Of a stretch of DNA of 5,629 nucleotides, positions 1 through 4,785 are shown piece after piece. Each line of letters opens with the position of its first letter. Within the stretch, counting starts at the first letter, position 1. This DNA is from an uncultured Brevinema sp. (GTDB taxonomy: Bacteria; Spirochaetota; Brevinematia; Brevinematales; Brevinemataceae), in the NCBI GenBank assembly GCA_947036575.1, contig CAMQSH010000129.1, positions 1 to 5,629 of the forward strand. Direction: 5' to 3'. The notes under the pieces are model-generated. The model was given only the letters and a program-made list of their open reading frames with translations, was not told the origin of the DNA and ran no database searches. The position numbers were made by a program, and so were the translations under genes.

Positions 1-66
1 CTTATCTTTTTTATAAAAATATTTTAACATTTTAGCAAAGTCTTTGCCGAAATCATAAATAGTCAT
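1..66 (-). CDS. N-terminus of unidentified protein, runs off the left edge
   Basis: An ATG at 66-64 on the minus strand opens a frame of 22 codons that reaches the window edge without a stop. The visible peptide begins MTIYDFGKDFAKMLKYFY and ends in lysines and an aspartate. The ATG shares one base with the TAA stop (68-66) of the preceding integrase remnant, giving a TAATG junction of the kind seen in translationally coupled genes. There is no good Shine-Dalgarno sequence at normal spacing: the nearest AGGA lies about 19 nt upstream. Too little is visible for a functional assignment. It could be a small cargo gene of the same mobile element or a fragment left by the decay of the upstream gene. 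Confidence 0.4.
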   Translation of the reverse strand, partial: MTIYDFGKDFAKMLKYFYKKDK

Positions 67-663
67 TATGTTTTAGCTTTTATAATCCTAGTTTTATTCT
101 CTATCATAATATTATTAAGAGCAGAGTTTTTAACTTTATCATCAATATGATTATTTTTATATAACCAAGTAACAAACGCCCTTAACAATGTCGTCTGTTT
201 TTCAACAGTAGTAGAAGCATACTTATCTAACAGCTCAGCTTGAAAACTTATTAATAGATTAACATCTATGTAAATGATCCCATGTAATATTATAATATTT
301 CAATGTATCAGATAGTTTATTATAAGCTGCCATCTGTCTATTCTGTAATTTCTTTATAACACGTAAGTATCTTACAAAATGCCTTGTATAAACACTTTGC
401 AATGGAGCTTTATGTTTAAATTCTTGGACAATACCTATTGGTGTTCTATAGGTTTCTAAAAGGATACTTAATTCTGCTACAGAATGAGCATTGTATTTCA
501 TATTCAAAATATCAATCATTTTCTCAGCTTTTGCTTTATCTCTTGTTTTTAGAGAAAAATTCGTTCTTTTTTTATTAGAATCAGTAAAATCGGCACAATA
601 CATGCCGTTACTTCTAATGTATAGTGAATAGCGTCCACTTGCTTCCTCTTCTTCTTCTTCTAC
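66..663 (-). pseudogene. Decayed tyrosine integrase, N-terminal and core-binding domains only
   Basis: The reading runs on the minus strand from 663 to a frame break near 270, then continues in the next frame to a TAA at 68-66. The first part has a six-glutamate run (660-643), then GRYSLYIRSNGMYCADF and a basic stretch with NFSLKTRDKAKAE. This looks like the arm-binding N-terminal domain of phage integrases. The second part, with FQAELLDKYASTTVEKQ then LLRAFVTWLYKNNHID, resembles the SAM-like core-binding domain. The first frame stops at 261-259; removing one base near 270 would join WDHL to IDVNLLISF. The span is 598 nt, one base more than a multiple of three. No catalytic domain (Arg, HxxR, Tyr) follows. 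A perfect GGAGG (674-670) sits 6 nt before a GTA codon (663-661) where a start codon should be. The intact 114-codon part (603-259) could still be translated from an internal ATG, but without a good ribosome binding site. I judge it a dead gene; the integrase assignment rests on pattern recognition, not on a catalytic motif. Confidence 0.6.
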
Positions 664-667
664 TGGA

Positions 668-675
668 CTCCTCCC
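668..675 (-). promoter_or_regulatory. Orphan Shine-Dalgarno sequence of the integrase remnant
   Basis: Minus-strand GGGAGGAG occupies 675-668. Six nucleotides after its GGAGG core is GTA (663-661), in frame with the integrase remnant. Other genes here use 6-nt spacing (1973 and 3974), so this site points to a former ATG or GTG start now mutated to GTA. An ATG inside the motif (677-675) opens another frame that stops after five codons. Confidence 0.55.
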
Positions 676-814
676 ATTCCTAGATTTTTATATTTTTTAT
701 ATTTTTTTAATTGAGGCTAAAAGCCCTGTTTTTGGTATTTAAGAGCTGTTTTATGTAACAAATTTTCTCTTATAAATCACACTTACTATTTTATAAAATA
801 ATAATTACTCACTA

Positions 815-852
815 TTTTTTTTCTACTTTATTATAGAGAAGTAGAAAAAAAA
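815..852. repeat. Perfect 14-bp inverted repeat with A/T tracts
   Basis: The left arm (815-828) is eight T followed by CTACTT. The right arm (839-852) is AAGTAG followed by eight A. The 10-nt centre (829-838) reads, on the minus strand, CTCTATAATA, containing a consensus -10 hexamer TATAAT. Since T precedes and A follows the arms on both strands, it is not a Rho-independent terminator. A DNA operator overlapping a minus-strand promoter that would read toward the integrase remnant is one possibility, but no good -35 box is visible at 17 bp. Confidence 0.6.
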
Positions 853-871
853 TTGTTCCTGTTTATTAGAT

Positions 872-905
872 TATTAGAAAAAAAATCAAAACTTTTTTCC
901 TAATA
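872..905. repeat. Imperfect 12-bp inverted repeat
   Basis: TATTAG followed by A-tract (872-883) is mirrored by a T-tract followed by CTAATA (893-905), with one extra C at 899. The composition resembles the neighbouring palindrome at 815-852: a short specific hexamer flanking A/T tracts. Function is unknown. It lies upstream of the integrase remnant on the minus strand. Confidence 0.45.
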
Positions 906-952
906 GTATGAAAGTAGTGTGAAATCACATCATTTCGGAGTTCCTTAGCTAC

Positions 953-979
953 TAATATATAGGTATTACCTATATATTA
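953..979. repeat. 27-bp near-perfect palindrome, operator-like
   Basis: Thirteen-base arms TAATATATAGGTA (953-965) and TACCTATATATTA (967-979) are perfect inverted copies around the single base T966. A hairpin with a one-base loop is unlikely as RNA, so the symmetry suggests a DNA site for a dimeric protein. The GGT/ACC core within alternating AT is typical of repressor operators, but no regulator gene is in the window. Confidence 0.6.
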
Positions 980-1466
980 TCTCAAGGCATGGCGTAGGGG
1001 GTCTAATTTAATATGATCTGCTATATATAGATCGGTAGTAGGAGAAAAATAGTAAACTCAAAAAATCAAAATAAATTTGTCGCTCACTCATCTAAGTTTA
1101 AATAATGAATATATATCACAAATAAAGTTAGTTTAATCCTATATGATAATACTTTGCCGTATTACAATAAGCTATAATTGAGATACATATTCATCATTCA
1201 CACCTAGATTTGTTCGCTAATTCGGAGAAAATCGAGAGTTTTATAGTGTTATATATGGCTTTAAGTTGTTACTATTTAAGCTTACGATACTATACTAATG
1301 TTAGCTTATATAATATTATCTCTTTACTCATGATATTTAGCTATTCTCTCTTTATATCTAAGTCTGTGTTATTATGTAATTCATTATACAGTGTTATTTT
1401 AATTGTATATTAGAATAAATAAAGCTCATCTAAAGAAAATAATTAGTCAAATTTATCATCTTTTTA

Positions 1467-1495
1467 TTGATAAAATTATTAAAATGAAGTATAAT
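1467..1495 (+). promoter_or_regulatory. Sigma-70-type promoter of the structured RNA
   Basis: The -35 box TTGATA (1467-1472) matches five of six consensus bases. The -10 box TATAAT (1490-1495) is perfect, and the spacer is exactly 17 bp. The upstream DNA is A/T-rich as in UP elements. Transcription should begin near 1501-1503, which coincides with the first base of the 11-nt segment that pairs near the 3' end of the RNA. This is the best promoter seen in the window. Confidence 0.7.
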
Positions 1496-1540
1496 AATAT
1501 TGTCAACCATTTTCTTGATATTGTACTACTTTATAAAACC

Positions 1541-1617
1541 AATATTACTTGCACATACTCAAATGTATCTATAGGATTATTCTATAGATCCGTTTAAATT
1601 CGTGTGCAAGTAGTATT
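1541..1617 (+). repeat. Hairpin unit 1 of the structured RNA
   Basis: The outer stem AATATTACTTGCACA (1541-1555) pairs with TGTGCAAGTAGTATT (1603-1617), 15 bp with one U-G. An internal loop follows, then AAATG (1561-1565) pairs with CGTTT (1591-1595) through one U-G. After a 1x1 mismatch, the tip is ATCTATAG/CTATAGAT (1567-1574 with 1582-1589) with a 7-nt loop. It is the most stable of the three units. Confidence 0.7.
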
Positions 1618-1622
1618 TTGTT

Positions 1623-1689
1623 ATATTACTTGCCATATTTAATTACTCTATAAAAATTATAGAGTATTTAAATTTTGTGTGAGTAGTAT
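1623..1689 (+). repeat. Hairpin unit 2 of the structured RNA
   Basis: The outer stem 1623-1633 pairs with 1679-1689, 11 bp with three G-U pairs. ATTTAA (1637-1642) pairs with 1668-1673. A 1x1 mismatch then leads into a 10-bp stem (1644-1653 with 1657-1666, arms TACTCTATAA and TTATAGAGTA) closed by an AAA loop. The outer arms are related to those of units 1 and 3, while the inner part is not, as expected when structure rather than sequence is kept. Confidence 0.65.
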
Positions 1690-1699
1690 GATAATTTTT

Positions 1700-1762
1700 T
1701 ACTACTTACACTATGAAATACAAAATCCGTTCATAGGATTGTATGTCCAAGTGCAAGTAGTA
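1700..1762 (+). repeat. Hairpin unit 3 of the structured RNA
   Basis: The outer arm TACTACTTACACT (1700-1712) pairs with 1750-1762 with one A-C mismatch (1708/1754). Inside, ATAC (1718-1721) pairs with GTAT (1741-1744). A two-A bulge follows, then AATCC/GGATT (1724-1728 with 1736-1740) closes a 7-nt loop. The sequence ATAGGATT occurs near the tip here and in unit 1. Confidence 0.65.
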
Positions 1763-1772
1763 TTATATCTAT

Positions 1773-1814
1773 AAGTTCAATGGTTGACACATACAACCTA
1801 TGAACTTTTTTTTT
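1773..1814 (+). terminator. Rho-independent terminator of the structured RNA
   Basis: AAGTTCA (1773-1779) pairs with TGAACTT (1801-1807), then a 2x2 mismatch and GGTTG/CAACC (1782-1786 with 1794-1798) close a 7-nt loop. The stem runs into nine T (1806-1814). Its 5' strand overlaps 1779-1789, the segment that pairs perfectly with the 5' end of the same RNA at 1501-1511, so the two stems exclude each other. Confidence 0.75.
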
Positions 1815-1914
1815 GTGAGAATTTTATTTCAAAATATCATTTTAAGTAGAATAGAAAGTCTGAAGTCTAAAAAACGAAGTCTTCCATAATATGTGCTAGA
1901 TCGGTTTGTATGTT

Positions 1915-1920
1915 TATAAT
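1915..1920 (+). promoter_or_regulatory. Possible -10 box for the lipoprotein gene
   Basis: A perfect TATAAT lies 52 nt before the preferred start codon at 1973, downstream of the terminator at 1773-1814. The matching -35 position (1892-1897, TGTGCT) is poor. It would let the lipoprotein be transcribed independently of the structured RNA; if it is inactive, expression would depend on read-through. Confidence 0.3.
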
Positions 1921-1972
1921 CTATTTTAGTAACGACCCTGACGAGGATCAAAAAAATTTATGGAGGATGAAT

Positions 1973-2317
1973 ATGAAAAATTCATCGAAATTACTAGCAT
2001 TAGGACTAGTATTATTTTTAGGAGCGTGTTCCGCTGCTGAAGGAGACTTTTTAAAGAAAGTCGAAGGAAAAACAGCTTATAACGATGCAGCATACACTCA
2101 AGAAATATTTACATTTAGTTCAGATGGTAAATCATCCGGTGATGGCGAAAATAGCCCTATATTTACATTTGTAGAAGCTAGCGATGCAGATACTGCTACC
2201 TATACATTCTCCGAAAATGGACAAAAGATGACTACGACCATCAAAACTACTGATGGTAAAACTGGATCTATGAGCGATGGTACTTTTTCACAACCTATCT
2301 ACCTAAAAGTAAAATAA
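1973..2317 (+). CDS. Small secreted lipoprotein, function unknown
   Basis: This encodes 114 residues. The start at 1973 is chosen because GGAGG (1962-1966) lies exactly 6 nt upstream. The ATG at 1967 abuts that site, and the ATG at 1910 has none, so longer versions (135 aa) are unlikely. Residues 1-18 form a lipoprotein signal peptide: lysines at 2 and 6, a hydrophobic core at 7-16, and the lipobox LGAC with the lipid-modified cysteine at 19. Serine follows the cysteine, which in Gram-negative bacteria would permit export to the outer membrane. The mature 96 residues are rich in Thr, Ser, Gly and Asp, with alternating stretches such as EIFTFSSDG, ATYTFSENG and MTTTIKTTDG, suggesting a small beta-strand fold. 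There is no enzyme motif. It is the first gene downstream of the structured RNA and may be controlled by it. Small lipoproteins of this look are common in spirochaetes, which is only a hint to the host. Confidence 0.8.
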   Translation: MKNSSKLLALGLVLFLGACSAAEGDFLKKVEGKTAYNDAAYTQEIFTFSSDGKSSGDGENSPIFTFVEASDADTATYTFSENGQKMTTTIKTTDGKTGSMSDGTFSQPIYLKVK

Positions 2318-2426
2318 TCAGCTATTTATCTAATTCGGCACTACTGGTACATCCTCTACGGATCTACAATCTACAGTACTATAGCGTCATAGTAATTTGG
2401 TGATTTGATTTAAGGAGGAAAGAATT

Positions 2427-2480
2427 ATGAATTTTTTATTAAAGCTCCTAATTACTCTATTTCATGGTCAATTACCTTAA
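2427..2480 (+). CDS. 17-residue hydrophobic mini-ORF with a strong RBS
   Basis: AAGGAGG (2412-2418) stands 8 nt before an ATG at 2427 that opens MNFLLKLLITLFHGQLP and a TAA at 2478-2480. A strong terminator starts about 20 nt later. The ribosome binding site is as good as any in the window, so translation is plausible. The peptide resembles either a tiny membrane peptide or the cut-off start of a signal peptide, that is, the stump of a deleted secreted-protein gene. It lies 109 nt after the lipoprotein gene and probably shares its transcript. The gap 2318-2426 shows no other gene. Confidence 0.4.
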   Translation: MNFLLKLLITLFHGQLP

Positions 2481-2498
2481 ATAAATAGAATGATATAT

Positions 2499-2530
2499 AA
2501 AAAGCCCTAGCTAAAAACTAGGGCTTTTTT
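2499..2530. terminator. Strong bidirectional Rho-independent terminator
   Basis: A 12-bp stem, A-tract plus GCCCTAG (2499-2510) with CTAGGGC plus T-tract (2518-2529), closes a 7-nt CTAAAAA loop and ends in six T. The flanking A-run gives a U-tract on the other strand too. It ends the lipoprotein/mini-ORF transcript and can also stop the convergent integrase transcript coming from 2718. Confidence 0.85.
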
Positions 2531-2604
2531 GTATGATGAACTTAGATATATATTATATACTTAAAGAAAGTCTCATCTAAAAAGAGAAAGTTAGTATGTT
2601 TTTA

Positions 2605-2642
2605 CCTTACGAAGTGCTACGCTAGGTACGGACTTCTTCAGG
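2605..2642. repeat. Interrupted inverted repeat beside the integrase gene
   Basis: The arms are CCT (2605-2607)/AGG (2640-2642), GAAGT (2611-2615)/ACTTC (2632-2636) and TAC (2618-2620)/GTA (2626-2628), nested around GCTAG. The segment is less AT-rich than its surroundings and lies about 75 bp beyond the 3' end of the integrase gene. Crossover sites often lie next to integrase genes, so an attachment-site role is possible, but no second copy is visible in the window. Confidence 0.35.
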
Positions 2643-2717
2643 GAAAAATATACTTATGTTTGTATTATTAGTTTGTTGTTAGCTACATAGTTTGTATGTC
2701 ATATCATATATATAGTA

Positions 2718-3710
2718 TTAAGTATCTAACCATAGTGTAGAAACCCTATCTTGTATGTCTTTATTAGATCTATTAACGTAATGCTTACTTGTTATCATTA
2801 TATTAGAGTGTCCTAGAGCCTTACTAACTAGATGTATATCACTAGTCTTATTCAATAGGTTAGTAGCGAAAGTATGTCTAAATGTATATAAAGTATAGTC
2901 TTTATTCAAGTCCATAGCTAATTTAATATACCTAAATTTCTTACTATAAAATTCAATATGTTTACCAAAACCCTCAAATATCTTATCCTCAAATTTCAAA
3001 AGCTCATCTAAAATAATCGGTGGTACACTAACATATTTATATTTCTTAACTTTATTTTGATATATCTTAATCAATCCATTTTCTGCTATATCTGAACTCC
3101 TTACATTGATAATCTCACTAGGTCTACACCCTGTAAAATAAAGCACTTGCAAGTATAAATGCAAATCTCTATCTTTTTGAGGACATTCTTTTATCTCTTG
3201 CCATTGAGTAGGAGTATATATTTTATCCCTTATTTTGGTGGTTAAGCTTGGAAAATTCAGTCTATTAAGCTCATTAGCAGAGTAAAAACCTTGTTTAATA
3301 CAATAATTCAAAAAAGCTTTTATATCAGCAACCACTTTTCTAATACTATTATCTTTGTACCTATTTTTTAGCTCATTCCATAGCTTATCTATTTTATTTG
3401 TTGAATAGTCCTCAAAACTCACAAATTTATATTCTTTGAGTAGTTTAAAAGTCCTTTTCTTGTCTCCCATTGCTCTAATGCCTAAATCTCTTGACTCACA
3501 ATTTTTCACATACTTATCAATAGCAAAATTAATAGATCTCGTTTTTCTTATATCTTGTTTGATTTCTATAGGTAGAGCAGTAGAAAGTGAAGTATTTTTT
3601 GATGAGCTTGGAAAGAAAGATTGCAATATTTGTTCTCGTAATAGTACATGATACAAATCTTTAGCGAAAACTTTACTTTTTTTTAGAGATTTTTTGAATG
3701 CGTTTGCCAT
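2718..3710 (-). CDS. Phage-type tyrosine recombinase / integrase, intact
   Basis: This 330-residue protein has the usual length for a phage or island integrase. It cuts and rejoins DNA at attachment sites through a covalent tyrosine-DNA intermediate. Residues 1-55 are a basic and variable N-terminus, about 60-145 the helical core-binding domain (including IRKVVADIKAFLNYCIKQGFY), and 165-325 the catalytic domain. Catalytic residues visible are Arg196 in TGCRPSEI, a beta-hairpin lysine in NKVKKYKY (218-225), Arg278 in YTFRHTFATNLL, His301 in LGHSN and the nucleophile Tyr311 in KHYVNRS. The box II histidine is replaced by Tyr275 (YTFR), a change I recall from some active phage integrases. An in-frame stop 15 nt upstream fixes the ATG at 3710 as the first start, but no Shine-Dalgarno precedes it, unlike its neighbours, suggesting low expression. 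It is transcribed away from the 3974 gene. It probably moves the element to which the nearby cassettes belong. Confidence 0.93.
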   Translation of the reverse strand: MANAFKKSLKKSKVFAKDLYHVLLREQILQSFFPSSSKNTSLSTALPIEIKQDIRKTRSINFAIDKYVKNCESRDLGIRAMGDKKRTFKLLKEYKFVSFEDYSTNKIDKLWNELKNRYKDNSIRKVVADIKAFLNYCIKQGFYSANELNRLNFPSLTTKIRDKIYTPTQWQEIKECPQKDRDLHLYLQVLYFTGCRPSEIINVRSSDIAENGLIKIYQNKVKKYKYVSVPPIILDELLKFEDKIFEGFGKHIEFYSKKFRYIKLAMDLNKDYTLYTFRHTFATNLLNKTSDIHLVSKALGHSNIMITSKHYVNRSNKDIQDRVSTLWLDT

Positions 3711-3748
3711 TGAAAGATAATTCTACATAATAATAGCCATTAGATTTT

Positions 3749-3805
3749 AAAAAAAGACCCATCTTGAAATCCATATTTTAGATTTCTTAGTGAGTCTTTT
3801 TTTTT
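3749..3805. terminator. Terminator-like hairpin between divergent genes
   Basis: An imperfect inverted repeat has half-sites that read GACCCA..GAAATC (3756-3771) and, on the other strand, GACTCA..GAAATC (3796-3781). It is flanked by seven A on the left and nine T on the right, so it can act on both strands. The inner GAAATC/GATTTC stem and the outer AGAC/GTCT are perfect, while the middle is mismatched. It lies between the divergent starts of the integrase (3710) and the 3974 gene, with no gene ending there. On the minus strand it would attenuate transcripts entering the integrase gene. Confidence 0.55.
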
Positions 3806-3942
3806 AATTATACCTTTAAAATTTATAAATGTTTACTTGAAAATCACTGGGAAAATACTGACAAATAGGACACCTATCTGTTAAGTGGTTACATTATAAG
3901 TATTTAAAAATAGAATTGCACGGACATCCTGTCTGAAAAAGT

Positions 3943-3958
3943 ATACGAAACATCGTAT
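3943..3958. promoter_or_regulatory. Perfect 6-bp inverted repeat before the 3974 gene
   Basis: ATACGA (3943-3948) and TCGTAT (3953-3958) flank AACA and end 4 nt before the Shine-Dalgarno AGGAG (3963-3967). As RNA it would form a small hairpin next to the ribosome binding site; as DNA it could be an operator half-site pair. Two further short inverted repeats lie upstream: ATAGG/CCTAT around ACA (about 3865-3878) and GACA/TGTC (about 3923-3934). Confidence 0.35.
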
Positions 3959-3973
3959 TTCTAGGAGAACAAA

Positions 3974-4729
3974 ATGAATAAAAATCTAAAAATAGTACTG
4001 ATACTACTAAGTACCCTACTCGTCAGTATACTAGGTGTGAGACAGTGTATAAACGAATACGGTGATATATATGGTCTCATGTTTAAAGCCACAGGCATGA
4101 GTGATGATAGCGACAGATCTAGTCAAGACCATATCATCTATCAACTCGATGATGAGGGCGACTATATACGGCTAAAGGGTAAAAAGCAGTTCCGAGATCC
4201 TCAGGATATCGCTAAAGACTACTATGTCTATATCACGAATTCTTACTTTAGTAACTCTTTCGCATTTACTAGGACAGATGCTGATGATAGTCCCGATTTT
4301 TCTATGATGTCAGGATATAGTCTTAGTCTTAAAGATGGTAGAGAGCTAGAACCTCAATTTTTAGTCTTAGATTATAGAGATAAAACAAAATTTGACGAGC
4401 CTGGTATCTCTCTCATCTCAGGAGTAATAGAAGAAATAGAGGAGGATATGCAGTTTGATATCATGATAGCAACGTTAAACGTTCAGATAGATGAGATATA
4501 TAAAAAAATGTATCCTGAGGATATAATTTTATTGGATAAGATTAAATCAGATATACCTAATCTTATCACGACTTACACCAATATGGATAATCATTTAGAG
4601 AAAGATCATGATATTGATTATGAGATAAGATTCGGGCAATTTTATGGATTATATATTGCTAGATATATAAGTCCATATGGAAAAGAATTTTATATATTAG
4701 ATGTAGCACGAGATTATATTAATCTCTGA
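3974..4729 (+). CDS. Membrane-anchored acidic protein of unknown function
   Basis: This encodes 251 residues. AGGAG (3963-3967) lies 6 nt before the ATG. Residues 5-22 (LKIVLILLSTLLVSILGV) form one hydrophobic segment after two lysines, most likely an uncleaved signal anchor. Cys25 follows VRQ, which is not a lipobox. The rest is soluble and strongly acidic: Asp/Glu clusters at 44-47, 58-63, 101-108 and 153-158, so it probably sits outside the cytoplasmic membrane. Aromatic-rich stretches such as KDYYVYITNSYF (81-92) and EFYILDVARDYINL near the C-terminus suggest strands. No catalytic motif or known family is recognised. The 3' third is visibly more AT-rich than the 5' part, which may reflect mixed ancestry. 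It is followed by a mini-ORF and tandem terminators and is divergent from the integrase, consistent with cargo of a mobile element. Confidence 0.75.
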   Translation: MNKNLKIVLILLSTLLVSILGVRQCINEYGDIYGLMFKATGMSDDSDRSSQDHIIYQLDDEGDYIRLKGKKQFRDPQDIAKDYYVYITNSYFSNSFAFTRTDADDSPDFSMMSGYSLSLKDGRELEPQFLVLDYRDKTKFDEPGISLISGVIEEIEEDMQFDIMIATLNVQIDEIYKKMYPEDIILLDKIKSDIPNLITTYTNMDNHLEKDHDIDYEIRFGQFYGLYIARYISPYGKEFYILDVARDYINL

Positions 4730-4785
4730 TATATTTCAAATAACGAATGAAAGAGCGTTAAAAAGAAAAACGAGGGAGTACCACA

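Larger units (their letters stand above)
690..1466. other. Long non-coding stretch with palindromes
   Basis: No convincing gene is present on either strand. The sequence is very AT-rich with long A and T tracts. It holds three notable inverted repeats (815-852, 872-905 and 953-979, listed separately), a short TGTGA/TCACA inverted repeat at 918-929, and a small GC-richer island at about 984-1002. The open frames here begin at TTG or at an ATG without a ribosome binding site and are rich in Tyr, Leu and Ile as expected from random AT-rich DNA. A regulatory or element-end role is possible but not shown. Confidence 0.5.
1501..1814 (+). ncRNA. Candidate structured RNA: three tandem long hairpins plus terminator
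   Basis: The unit runs from the predicted start after the promoter at 1467-1495 to a terminator T-tract, about 314 nt. It contains three consecutive hairpin domains whose outer arms are versions of TACTACTTGCAC and its complement: 1541-1555 with 1603-1617 (15 bp, one G-U), 1623-1633 with 1679-1689 (11 bp, three G-U), and 1700-1712 with 1750-1762 (13 positions, one A-C mismatch). Each has its own inner stem, but these differ in sequence. The first hairpin has U-G at 1545/1613, the second U-G at 1626/1686, and the third C-G at 1702/1760 in the same place, which is consistent covariation. The first 11 nt (1501-1511) are perfectly complementary to 1779-1789, inside the terminator. No long ORF with a ribosome binding site lies in it. 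I recognise no known family. It may be a free regulatory RNA or a leader of the lipoprotein gene at 1973. Confidence 0.65.

Noticed and set aside
643..660. GAA repeat in the integrase remnant as a phase-variable tract
   Set aside because: The repeat is trinucleotide, so gain or loss of units does not shift the frame.
714..733. GGCTAAAAGCC hairpin followed by a T-tract as a terminator
   Set aside because: The stem is only 4 bp, the T-tract is separated from it, and no plus-strand gene ends there.
918..929. CRP-type site TGTGA..TCACA
   Set aside because: The spacer is 2 bp instead of 6 bp, and no promoter is recognisable next to it.
1210..1413. 67-codon hydrophobic ORF on the plus strand
   Set aside because: It starts at TTG with no ribosome binding site. 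The internal ATG at 1255 also lacks one, and the composition is what random AT-rich DNA gives.
1403..1597. 64-codon ORF on the plus strand
   Set aside because: It has no ribosome binding site and runs across the promoter at 1467-1495 and the first hairpin of the structured RNA.
1567..1740. CsrA/RsmA-sponge RNA based on GGA near two hairpin tips
   Set aside because: GGA occurs near the tip of only two of the three hairpins, is partly in the stem of the first, and is preceded by TA rather than the usual A-N context.
1541..1765. Integron attC sites
   Set aside because: The arms do not carry the GTTRRRY / RYYYAAC core motifs and no gene cassettes lie between the units.
1501..2317. Type III toxin-antitoxin locus (tandem RNA repeats, terminator, protein gene)
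   Set aside because: The order of parts is similar, but the protein is a signal-peptide lipoprotein with no ToxN-like features, and the repeat units are far longer than the usual short pseudoknot repeats.
3436..3651. ORF antisense to the integrase
   Set aside because: It lies entirely inside the intact integrase gene, whose catalytic motifs are clear.
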